Positions 57,599 through 64,000 of a DNA stretch of 64,000 bases are shown in pieces. Below the pieces are notes generated by a model. That model saw nothing but the letters and a program-made list of their open reading frames with translations. It was not told the origin of the DNA and did not search any database. This stretch comes from Pseudomonas mandelii (GTDB lineage Bacteria; Pseudomonadota; Gammaproteobacteria; Pseudomonadales; Pseudomonadaceae). The DNA is taken from positions 6,362,501-6,426,500 of the forward strand of contig NZ_LT629796.1 in NCBI RefSeq assembly GCF_900106065.1, given 5' to 3'. The translations under genes and the position numbers were made by a program. Numbering within the stretch: the stretch's first letter is position 1; each line of letters begins with the position of its first letter.

Positions 57599-58510
57599 CT
57601 ATCTTTCCCACGGCACGCCTGTTTCCCAACGCTCGATCAACAGGTCAATAAACCTGCGAACGCGGGGGGACAGGTGACGCTTGCTGGTGTAGACGACTCT
57701 GATGGGATCAGGAGGTGCGCGATAGGGTTTCAACACTTCCACTAACGTGCCATCGCGCAGGTCGTTACCCGTAATGTAGGTCGGCAGATGAATCAGGCCG
57801 ATGCCTGCCAGCGCCGCTTCTCGCGTGGCTTCTGAACTGTCGATGTTCAGTCGCCCCGGCTGTTCGTAGAGATGAAGGCCGGCAGGTGTCTGGTAACGCC
57901 AGACGGTCGGCCGCTCGCCACTGAACAACGCGATGGTGTCATGCCCGACAAGGTCAGCGGGCGTTTGCGGCACGCCGCGTTGGGCCAGATAAGCAGGCGA
58001 TGCACACGTCGCGAATTGCTGCCACGCCACGGTACGGGTAAATAATTGGGAGTCATCTTTGGGCATGCCAATTCGTATGGCGATGTCGATGCCCTCCTCG
58101 ATCAGATCAACAAAGCGATCGGTAAACCAGACATCCGCCCGCAGTTCAGGCCACTGCTTCAGATAAGCATCCAGAATCGGCAGAATGTGGCGCTGACCAA
58201 AGGACAGCGGTGCCGTGAGCTTAAAGGTCCCGGTGGGCCGCCCACGACGCAAGGCCATGGTCGCGTCCACTTCATCCAGGTCTTCGAGAATCTGACGCCA
58301 GCGCTCATAGGCGACCTGCCCCTCGTCCGTCAGGCTCAGTTTGCGCGTCGTGCGATTGAGAAGCCGTGCGCCCATCCGGCTTTCCAGGCGAACTATACTT
58401 TTCCCCACCGCCGACCGGGTCAGGCCAAGAGAAGCCGCCGCAGCGGTAAAGCTTCCAGCCTTTACGGCGCAGACAAATGCAGCGATGTCACCCAATCGGT
58501 TGGCTTCCAT
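57599..58510 (-). CDS. LysR-family transcriptional regulator
   Basis: A 303-residue LTTR. The N-terminal winged helix reads MEANRLGDIAAFVCAVKAGS followed by FTAAAASLGLTRSAVGKSIV and RLESRMGARLLNRTTRKLSL. The C-terminal periplasmic-binding-like effector domain fills residues 90-295. The start at 58510 gives the standard LysR N-terminus; the frame is open further upstream. It is co-directional with the two oxidoreductase genes downstream, which it probably controls, and belongs to the same inserted module. Confidence 0.9.
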   Translation of the reverse strand: MEANRLGDIAAFVCAVKAGSFTAAAASLGLTRSAVGKSIVRLESRMGARLLNRTTRKLSLTDEGQVAYERWRQILEDLDEVDATMALRRGRPTGTFKLTAPLSFGQRHILPILDAYLKQWPELRADVWFTDRFVDLIEEGIDIAIRIGMPKDDSQLFTRTVAWQQFATCASPAYLAQRGVPQTPADLVGHDTIALFSGERPTVWRYQTPAGLHLYEQPGRLNIDSSEATREAALAGIGLIHLPTYITGNDLRDGTLVEVLKPYRAPPDPIRVVYTSKRHLSPRVRRFIDLLIERWETGVPWER

Positions 58511-58785
58511 GGGTCGCTTTACTCCAGGACATGCATAGAGTGTATGTGGAGCGTGAGGCCCATAAAATTTCCTGTTCATTTATCAATAGAACCGGATCAT
58601 GATCCTCAAGCGCGCAGGCTCGCAACCCTCGATAAACGGCCCGGAAGCGTACTTCACAGGCACCGTCCGTATGGACCCACTCAACTCCCCTCCTGAACCG
58701 GCCCGAGCGTCCATCGTCAGCGTCAGCGTCAGCGAACGTCGATCCCCCGGGGAATGATTTGACCCGTGAGCCCGCCACTATCACG

Positions 58786-58900
58786 GAATTCGCCGCGCAG
58801 ACAGAAAAGCTTGAGGCTTTCATCAGTACCCCGATAACCTGACCGGCCCCCTCGAACGGACCCGACCATGACCGCCGCCGAACAACCAGCCCCGGCCCTG
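58786..58900 (+). repeat. Right copy of the 115-bp direct repeat: GST tail remnant plus true start of the alkylation-repair gene
   Basis: Contains a 3' remnant of the GST reading frame (TEFAAQTEKLEAFISTPIT then stop, ending at 58842), the same intergenic block, and the intact ATG at 58868 of the alkylation-repair gene. The GST remnant extends back only to about 58766 and has no start, so it is a gene fragment. Confidence 0.88.
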
Positions 58901-59971
58901 AAGGAAATCTTCAACGCCGAACGCCTCAAACACATCGCAACCGAAATGACGGCGGTCTACCCGGCCTTCAACGCCAAAGCCTTCCTGGAAATGGCCAACG
59001 ACGGCCTCGCCGACCTGTCGATCATGCAACGCATGGCCCGCGTCAGCGAATGCCTGCACGCCGTACTCCCGCTGGATTACGACGAATCCCTCGAAGTGCT
59101 ACGCGCCCTCGCCCCCCGCCTCAACAGCGGCTTCGTCAGCATCTCGCTGCCGCACTACGTGGCGATGTATGGCACGCATGACTTCGAGCAATCGATGGAC
59201 GCGCTCAAATACTTCACCGCGTTTGGCTCTGCAGAATTTGCGATCCGGTATTTTCTGCGCAGCGATCTGCAACGGTCGTTGGCGCTGATGCAGGCATGGT
59301 CTCGGGATGAGAACGAGCATGTGCGGCGCCTGGCCAGCGAAGGCAGTCGACCGCGTTTGCCGTGGTCGTTTCGGTTGGAGCAGATACAGAGCGATCCGAC
59401 ATTGGCGGCTGCGATTCTCGACAACCTCAAGGCGGATGACAGCCTTTACGTGCGCAAGTCGGTGGCCAATCACCTGAATGACATCACCAAGGACCATCCG
59501 GAGTGGGTGTTGGACTTGATTGAGGGGTGGTCGCTGGAGAACAAGCACACGGCGTGGATTGCCAAGCATGCGCTGCGCAGCTTGATCAAGCAGGGAAACC
59601 AGCGGGCGCTGGCGATTATTGGGGCCAGCGGTAAGGCAGAGGTTGAGATTGTTGGGGTGAAGGTGGAGCCGGCGGTGATTCGGTTGGGGGAGAAGATTAC
59701 GTTGTCGTTTGCGGTGAAATCCACGGTGGCGGAGAGTCAGCGGTTGGTGATTGATTATGCGATTGACTACGTTAAAGCCAATGGCAGCACTTCGGCGAAG
59801 GTGTTCAAGCTGAAGGCGTTGACGCTGCTTGGCAAGGCGACTGAACGAGTCAGTCGCGGTCAACAGATCAAGGAACTGACTACTCGGAAGCACTATGTGG
59901 GGAAACATGCGGTGCACATCATGGTGAACGGCGAACGCCTAGCCACCACCGCCTTCGAAATCCTAGCCTAA
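58868..59971 (+). CDS. DNA alkylation repair protein (AlkD/HEAT-like) with C-terminal beta domain
   Basis: A 367-residue protein. Residues about 25-250 are a HEAT-like helical array of the DNA-alkylation-repair family, with the segments YFTAFGSAEFAIRYFLRSDL, LASEGSRPRLPWSFRLEQIQ and SLYVRKSVANHLNDITKDHP. Relatives excise or bind bulky 3- and 7-alkylpurines. Residues about 260-367 form a beta-rich, immunoglobulin-like tail (VKVEPAVIRLGEKITLSFAV) found in a subset of the family. The codons from about 59.2 kb onward use more G-rich synonyms than neighbours. Its probable original neighbour was the GST gene. Confidence 0.87.
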   Translation: MTAAEQPAPALKEIFNAERLKHIATEMTAVYPAFNAKAFLEMANDGLADLSIMQRMARVSECLHAVLPLDYDESLEVLRALAPRLNSGFVSISLPHYVAMYGTHDFEQSMDALKYFTAFGSAEFAIRYFLRSDLQRSLALMQAWSRDENEHVRRLASEGSRPRLPWSFRLEQIQSDPTLAAAILDNLKADDSLYVRKSVANHLNDITKDHPEWVLDLIEGWSLENKHTAWIAKHALRSLIKQGNQRALAIIGASGKAEVEIVGVKVEPAVIRLGEKITLSFAVKSTVAESQRLVIDYAIDYVKANGSTSAKVFKLKALTLLGKATERVSRGQQIKELTTRKHYVGKHAVHIMVNGERLATTAFEILA

Positions 59972-59987
59972 CTTTTTTGTAGCAGCT

Positions 59988-60125
59988 GCCGAGCAGCGCG
60001 AGGCTGCGTTCGGCTGCGAAGCAGTCGTGAAATCAGGCAACGGGTTCTTTCAGGCAAACCGCGTTTACTGGCTTGCAAAGACCACGTCCTCAAACGCAGC
60101 CTCGCCCTGCTCGTCAGCCGCTACA
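59988..60125. repeat. Imperfect inverted repeat, TGTAGCAGCTGCCGAGC class (REP-like)
   Basis: Arms 59988-60018 and about 60095-60125 pair imperfectly (GCAGCGCGAGGCTGCG with CGCAGCCTCGCCCTGC). It is a fourth REP-like class, downstream of the repair gene. The rest of the 59972-60225 gap has no gene. Confidence 0.75.
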
Positions 60126-60225
60126 CATGCAGGCTCTGATTGCATGTTAAGTAAATCCACCCCGCTGTCTCCAAACCCATCTTGCCAGCACATCAAAAAT
60201 GGCAGCATCGCCGGATGGTCGCGCC

Positions 60226-60402
60226 TTATTTTGTCTTTTTCGTGGGCGTACATCTGGTGTGAACAGCGAGCTGCCCCTGCCCGACTTCTTCCTTGAGCTG
60301 TTCAGCTGCGTACTGACATGCCTCCAGATTCTCGTACTCAGCATGATCAATCGATGCAACGGGCGACGCGCCGCTAAGAACGACCCAGAGAATGTACTTC
60401 AT
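60226..60402 (-). CDS. Small exported hypothetical protein
   Basis: A 58-residue protein. GGAGG eight bases before the ATG strongly supports the start. The N-terminus MKYILWVVLSGASPVASIDH looks like a short signal peptide, perhaps cleaved after VAS. The rest (ENLEACQYAAEQLKEEVGQG, then LAVHTRCTP) has two cysteines that could form a disulfide in the periplasm. Function is unknown. This type of two-Cys mini-protein is seen singly in many gammaproteobacteria. Confidence 0.7.
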   Translation of the reverse strand: MKYILWVVLSGASPVASIDHAEYENLEACQYAAEQLKEEVGQGQLAVHTRCTPTKKTK

Positions 60403-60753
60403 GATGCCTCCGATGCTATTAGAAGTGAGGGAGTCTACCTGTGGATTGATGGCCATGGCATAGGGGGCATTAGCTAGGCAAAGTGGTGTCTGGAGTCACG
60501 AAGCAAACAAAAGAGGACGGTGGGATTTTTTCATCCCATTTTTGAAATACTTCCGACACCGTCACGAAGAATCACCCAAAATTTCAGATCACCAAAGTCC
60601 ACCAATGAACCTAAGCGAATCGATTGACGAAAGCTACTTTACAATTCCACTGGACAGTACACAGGCAGGAGCATTAATTTTGACTACGTGCTCCTAACGC
60701 TTTGTCTATTTATCGACTAGCTTTAGGATGTTCAATATCGTAAGGAGAAGTAT
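60403..60753. other. AT-rich intergenic region with dispersed repeat copy
   Basis: About 350 bases with no gene. It holds the promoter of the small exported protein, a dispersed repeat at 60504-60544 (AACAAAAGAGGACGG followed by a GGGATTTTTTCATCCC hairpin) and an AT-rich leader into the 186-residue gene. Base composition changes clearly from the GC-rich backbone here. Confidence 0.5.
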
Positions 60754-61314
60754 ATGGTACCAATTTATGAACAGGGCTCAGGTAAAGGCATAGGTCACAG
60801 CGTAGAATCTTTTTTAGCAGAATTCCAGAAAATAGCCATTGAGCATATTGAAACAGGCCGAGCAAAGTCTATAGCTTTTGTTTTTTATGACTTCAACAAT
60901 CGTGACTTTAAGAAAATCCTTAAAGATCAAGGTGTATTCGTAGAACTAGATCGCCTCAGCGGAAAAGAGCTTAGCGTTTTTTATATGCATTCAGGAAGTG
61001 ACGCGGTACTGAGGACATTTAACTCTACCCTCCTGACTATGCTAGGCGTCGAAGACCAAGTTAGAACTCCTTGCTTAGTATTTTGCAAAGTAACACCTGA
61101 AGGATTTACTGATGCATCAACTGCCAATCTTAATAGTGCCAACCTCATACATGGATTCCATGAACTTTATGGCGTGATCGAATCCTATATCAAAGGAGAA
61201 AAAATTGACCCCGACTCAAAATACATTAGATGGACGAGAAGCTCATCTAAATTCATAAGCCTAGAAGCGATCAAAGCTCTTATAAGAGAGCTTTTAAGAG
61301 GAGGAATGTTTTAA
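60754..61314 (+). CDS. Orphan hypothetical protein upstream of the HNH-ATPase
   Basis: A 186-residue cytoplasmic protein with no recognised domain. AAGGAG six bases before the ATG supports the start. It is AT-rich in codon use, unlike the core genes. Predicted alternation of strands and helices (KSIAFVFYDFNNRDFKKILK, then GKELSVFYMHSGSD, TPCLVFCKVTPEGF) suggests a small alpha/beta fold with a C-terminal basic helix region (SLEAIKALIRELLRGG). It lies 112 bases before the HNH-ATPase gene in the same direction, with dispersed repeats on both sides. It may be a partner or simply another passenger. Confidence 0.75.
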   Translation: MVPIYEQGSGKGIGHSVESFLAEFQKIAIEHIETGRAKSIAFVFYDFNNRDFKKILKDQGVFVELDRLSGKELSVFYMHSGSDAVLRTFNSTLLTMLGVEDQVRTPCLVFCKVTPEGFTDASTANLNSANLIHGFHELYGVIESYIKGEKIDPDSKYIRWTRSSSKFISLEAIKALIRELLRGGMF

Positions 61315-61324
61315 CTCCTACCTA

Positions 61325-61361
61325 GAAACAAAAGGGGACGGATTTTTTAACCCACTTTTTG
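61325..61361. repeat. Dispersed GGGGACGGATTTTTTAACCC-type repeat
   Basis: Resembles the block at 60504-60544 (AACAAAAG-GGACGG, then T-run and CCCACTTTTTG/CCCATTTTTG), so that the 186-residue gene is bracketed by two similar copies. A related, larger palindrome is at 63209-63253. Confidence 0.6.
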
Positions 61362-61426
61362 TACGCTTAGCAAGAACGACTCCACTCTCTTTTTTTATTA
61401 TTTTATTTTGCAAGGAGTATATACAC

Positions 61427-62716
61427 TTGGGCCAGCCTCAGGAAAAGTCTAGGATAGAATTCAAATCTAAAGTGCGAGCCACTCTATTTAATAGGGCAGG
61501 AGGAAAATGTTCTGTTCCTCGGTGTAAAAATCCCACCGTAGGTCCCTTCGAGGATAATGAGGGGGCAGTTAATTTAGGTGTTGCATGTCACATATATAGC
61601 GCTGCCGAAGATGGGCCCCGAGGCAGAGGGGGTAAGTCGGATGAGTTCATCGGCAGTGACGCCAATGGCCTATGGTGTTGCCCATCTCATGCATCGTTAA
61701 TAGACAAGCAGAAAGGAAAAGATTACCCAGCGAATGTTCTGTTTGCCTGGAAGGCATTAGCTGAGGCTCGAATTCGCAAGCAAATTACAGATGCACCCTC
61801 TCCGCTCGGATGGGTCGATTCAATTGAATTTGTAGAATTTGACGGTATTCGGACACCACCTAAAGTTTCATTATCTAGAAACACACTGTTCTTTGGCCCT
61901 AACTGTAGCGGGAAGACTTCTCTCATGGAGGCAGCGGCATCAGTTAGCGATTCTCGGCATGGTGAGAGATTTAGTGGACGCATCTATCATGGTCGCCCAG
62001 CCAAGTATAAGGCACTAATTAAATACTCGACCGTAGATACTCTTAGCAAGACTATTGAGATCCAGATTTGCGGTGAAAACTTAGTGCGCCAGGAAGGTGC
62101 TACCCCATGTTTGTTACCACCCGGAGATCTCGAGATTATTTTTTGCTCAGAGAGAGAGACACGGTATAAGCCCCATGAGGACCATGTGGATTTCCTGATG
62201 CGATACCTGAACATCGACAAAAGTGCTTTGTTCGCCCTCACAAAAGTAGGTGGCGGAAACTTACTGCCAGGCGAGATTGTATTCACGCAAGCTATTGACA
62301 TTGAGTACGACGATGATGATGAGGAGATTGAAAAGAAGAGATATAAGATCGATGACTCCCCCTTCATGGAACTTAGGTTTAAGCAGGCCCACGGCGAATA
62401 TTGGGTGGGACTGGATAATCTTTCAACTAGTGAGCATGCAAGACTTCTGCTAGATCTGGCCATCACTAAAGCTAAAGAGACCTGCAAGCAAAAACTAACG
62501 TTGCTTCTCATTGACGGTTTGCTTTTTAATCTAGATCAGCGCAACTTCGAGGTCATATTGAATGTTCTGACTGAAAGTGATTTTCAAACCGCGCTAAGCC
62601 TACCACCTTACAGAGAGGCAGACGTCCTTGATCGCGGCGCAGGAGAGGTGAGTTTAAAAAAATTTGCCTATCTAGAGGCTTGGCGATTGGCCATTCTTAA
62701 ACGTTCCGAACCGTAG
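61427..62716 (+). CDS. HNH nuclease - ABC-type ATPase single-chain protein (candidate defence effector)
   Basis: A 429-residue protein, TTG start with AAGGAG nine bases upstream. Residues 20-115 form an HNH-type domain: Cys28 and Cys33 (CSVPRC), ACHIYSAAEDGPR with His55, DANGLWCCPSHASLID with Asn80, Cys84/85 and His88. Residues 130-429 are an SMC/RecF-like ATPase head: Walker A GPNCSGKT (157-164), signature LSTSEHARL (332-340), Walker B LTLLLID (Asp363), D-loop NLD. The catalytic Glu after Walker B is Gly364, so hydrolysis may be slow. No coiled-coil arms. Septu-like systems split these activities between two proteins. Defence is inferred from domains, AT-rich setting and repeats. Confidence 0.8.
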   Translation: MGQPQEKSRIEFKSKVRATLFNRAGGKCSVPRCKNPTVGPFEDNEGAVNLGVACHIYSAAEDGPRGRGGKSDEFIGSDANGLWCCPSHASLIDKQKGKDYPANVLFAWKALAEARIRKQITDAPSPLGWVDSIEFVEFDGIRTPPKVSLSRNTLFFGPNCSGKTSLMEAAASVSDSRHGERFSGRIYHGRPAKYKALIKYSTVDTLSKTIEIQICGENLVRQEGATPCLLPPGDLEIIFCSERETRYKPHEDHVDFLMRYLNIDKSALFALTKVGGGNLLPGEIVFTQAIDIEYDDDDEEIEKKRYKIDDSPFMELRFKQAHGEYWVGLDNLSTSEHARLLLDLAITKAKETCKQKLTLLLIDGLLFNLDQRNFEVILNVLTESDFQTALSLPPYREADVLDRGAGEVSLKKFAYLEAWRLAILKRSEP

Positions 62717-62761
62717 CAGAAGCAAATAATCTTATCGGAGCGTAATCATCTATGATGAACT

Positions 62762-62791
62762 AAAAGGGGCATCAATTAGCCGCCCCCTTTT
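62762..62791 (+). terminator. Terminator of the HNH-ATPase gene
   Basis: AAAAGGGGC and GCCCCCTTTT arms around an 11-base loop, 45 bases after the stop codon, ending in a T-run. Confidence 0.75.
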
Positions 62792-62850
62792 CTCTAATAT
62801 TCGACGAGTAATATGGAAGGTTCTGTTAGGGTTTTTATTTTTTCATGTTA

Positions 62851-63036
62851 TTACAGTTTATCGGAAGAATTACTCCACCCGCCATTACATCCACACGTAC
62901 AACGCCCTCCAGGCGGATGATTCCATTTCCCCATAACGTCGCTCCAAGCCGGAGGTGAGTTTCGTTCAATTGAGACTGGGCGGGGGCGATTCGCTTCAAC
63001 AGCACGTTTATAATCTTCCACCTCTTTATTACTCAT
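62851..63036 (-). CDS. Small cysteine-containing hypothetical protein
   Basis: A 61-residue protein with a strong AAAGGAG site eight bases before the ATG. The N-terminal half is charged and helical (MSNKEVEDYKRAVEANRPRP). The C-terminal half is Gly/Trp-rich, with three cysteines in GGRCTCGCNGGW. No membrane segment. It is convergent with the HNH-ATPase gene. No family recognised; the CTCGC cluster could bind a metal. Confidence 0.6.
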   Translation of the reverse strand: MSNKEVEDYKRAVEANRPRPVSIERNSPPAWSDVMGKWNHPPGGRCTCGCNGGWSNSSDKL

Positions 63037-63208
63037 TTTAAAACTCCTTTCGTTTGTTGGGCCTCTATTATTTCTCTATTACTTAACCTGAGACACTGTC
63101 AGAAATAACAGGCCTTAGAAACACTTTCTAATAAGCAAGCTATTTTTTATTACTTAACTCGAGAAAAGAACAAAAAAAAGGCAAAAAAAATAGGCAAAAA
63201 AGGGGCAA

Positions 63209-63253
63209 AAAAGGGGACAGATTTATTTTTAGAAAATAAATCTGTCCCCTTTT
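63209..63253. mobile_element. 21-bp perfect palindrome, GGGGACAGATTTATTTT type, likely element remnant
   Basis: Arms 63209-63229 and 63233-63253 are perfectly complementary around TAG, followed by further TGTCCCCTTTTCTC blocks. From memory, GGGGACAGATTTATTT sequences flank REP-associated (Y1) transposase genes in many gammaproteobacteria; no transposase remains here. The surrounding gap 63037-63464 holds no gene; 63388-63420 contains two CATTCGGC blocks of a kind seen in other intergenic repeats. Confidence 0.55.
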
Positions 63254-63464
63254 CTCTTGTCCCCTTTTCTCTTTTTCTCTTTGTCTTGGCCTTGCGAGGC
63301 TGGGTAGATGACTTGGCCGGACGCATACCAAAAAACTGTACTTTGCGTCGTTCGTCTGGGGGCGATTACAGCTTGGCGACGGGCAGCATTCGGCCAAAAG
63401 CAGCCATTCGGCTGGATCTTTCGACCCTTTCCGGTCCCCCGTGTCTGCGAGCTAAAGCCATTTC

Positions 63465-63788
63465 TTAGCGTCCGAGTGAGGGCGGCCCATAGAGCTCGGT
63501 TTCCCAGTCTTCAAGAGGCGGCGTTACTTTGAAAGATGGGTCGCAGTATGACCTTAAGTAATCAGTCGCTCTCCTTTGGGCGTAGGTGAAATTGAGCACG
63601 TTGCCTTCGCTGTCCATCTCTATTACGTTCGCGAATATCGCGAAGACCATCTCAATTGCACTCGGCTCAGATCCATAAATGTCGAGGTACTCTACGTTTT
63701 CAAGCATGTAGTGGCTTCCACTTGCCATGAAGTACGCAAATGTTCGGAGTGCTCCACTGAAATCATTACTTAGCTTCTTCATGTACAT
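63465..63788 (-). CDS. Hypothetical protein
   Basis: A 107-residue cytoplasmic protein, MYMKKLSNDFSGALRTFAYF onwards, with FAIFANVIEMDSEGNVLNFT, YAQRRATDYLRSYCDP and a C-terminal PPLEDWETELYG. The pattern recalls, from memory and with low certainty, a small DUF7677-like family of unknown function that is also found as stray genes near mobile regions. The second Met (63782) is an alternative start; neither has a strong ribosome-binding site. Confidence 0.6.
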   Translation of the reverse strand: MYMKKLSNDFSGALRTFAYFMASGSHYMLENVEYLDIYGSEPSAIEMVFAIFANVIEMDSEGNVLNFTYAQRRATDYLRSYCDPSFKVTPPLEDWETELYGPPSLGR

Positions 63789-64000
63789 TTTCTTTTAGTA
63801 AATATTCTGGATTTAACTGCTTCATAATCAAGCATCTGCTTTTTTGCCGTTTTATTGTGGTCGAGACAGGCCCGAACCGATCCAAAGCGGCCCTTCGCGA
63901 AAAGCAGCTAATAGCCATTTCATCGAGATGTGCAGCAAATGCCCAGTAGTAGACAGAGTGCGCTTAGGTGGATTCGTCATTGTTTTTGGAGGTTCTGGCA
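63789..64000. other. Window end without a supported gene
   Basis: About 210 bases. It contains a CCGATCCAAAGCGGCCCTTCGC-like stretch (63878-63899) resembling intergenic repeats found in other proteobacteria. No open frame with a start site is visible. Confidence 0.35.

Noticed and set aside
58488..58823. 111-codon minus-strand open frame over the right direct repeat
   Set aside because: It reads antisense to the GST remnant (mirrored EKLEAF region) and has no independent coding features.
63140..63397. 85-codon minus-strand open frame across the palindrome
   Set aside because: Its translation is a Phe/Leu/Lys low-complexity product of the repeat sequence.

Overview
The window is chromosomal DNA of a fluorescent-group Pseudomonas. 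The evidence is the high GC content with dense coding on both strands, several copies of Pseudomonas-type REP/REPIN palindromes, and characteristic genes and gene orders: universal stress protein - DUF1289 - acnB, the fused-AB Mrp/Sha antiporter, a zinc-site-deficient DksA2, DUF1652 and DUF2789. No rRNA or tRNA gene, CRISPR array or intact insertion sequence was seen. All family assignments come from reading the sequence; no database search was run.

Layout. 1-6.3 kb: start of a sensor kinase, its OmpR-type regulator, miaE, a tandem UspA protein, a DUF1289 protein and acnB, which is preceded by a long and strongly structured leader. 6.3-9.5 kb: a SulP anion transporter flanked by two near-identical terminators, then a serine-type amino acid permease. 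9.8-17.7 kb: a tautomerase, a TetR regulator, a 2-hydroxyacid dehydrogenase, a phosphotransferase/SDR pair, a TerC-CBS membrane protein, and a lone Gfo/Idh/MocA dehydrogenase whose promoter carries the same operator type as the inositol cluster. 17.8-23.3 kb: a PAS-LuxR regulator, an FAD protein, a remnant of a branched-chain amino acid ABC ATPase, and a divergent XRE-cupin regulator / EamA exporter pair around a palindromic operator. 23.5-29.6 kb: a six-gene Mrp-type cation/proton antiporter operon. 29.7-38.5 kb: small membrane and hypothetical genes, a TonB-dependent receptor, a glycine-betaine-type binding protein, an unusual chemoreceptor and dksA2.

38.8-54.6 kb is a complete myo-inositol catabolic locus. 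It holds a sugar-type ABC importer (permease, double ATPase, binding protein), two Gfo/Idh dehydrogenases including iolG, then iolD, iolI, iolA, iolB, iolE and an iolC kinase fused to a DUF2090 aldolase-like domain. A divergent RpiR-type regulator (IolR) sits at the end. Together these would import inositol, oxidise it to the inosose, dehydrate it, open the ring, isomerise, phosphorylate and cleave, and convert malonate semialdehyde to acetyl-CoA. GGAA-N6-TTCC-like operators stand in front of iolC, in front of the binding protein gene, and 37 kb away in front of the lone dehydrogenase at 16.27 kb.

54.7-60 kb: a glutathione transferase and a DNA alkylation repair gene that were probably once adjacent. 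They are now separated by an OYE - luciferase-like - LysR module bounded by a 115-bp direct repeat of the original junction. 60-64 kb is AT-richer accessory DNA: short dispersed repeats, a 186-residue orphan protein, a single-chain HNH nuclease / ABC-type ATPase that looks like a candidate defence protein, and small hypothetical genes. The HNH-ATPase locus is the best candidate for an undescribed system. The acnB leader, the distant inositol-regulon member and the junction-duplicating insertions are the other notable points.
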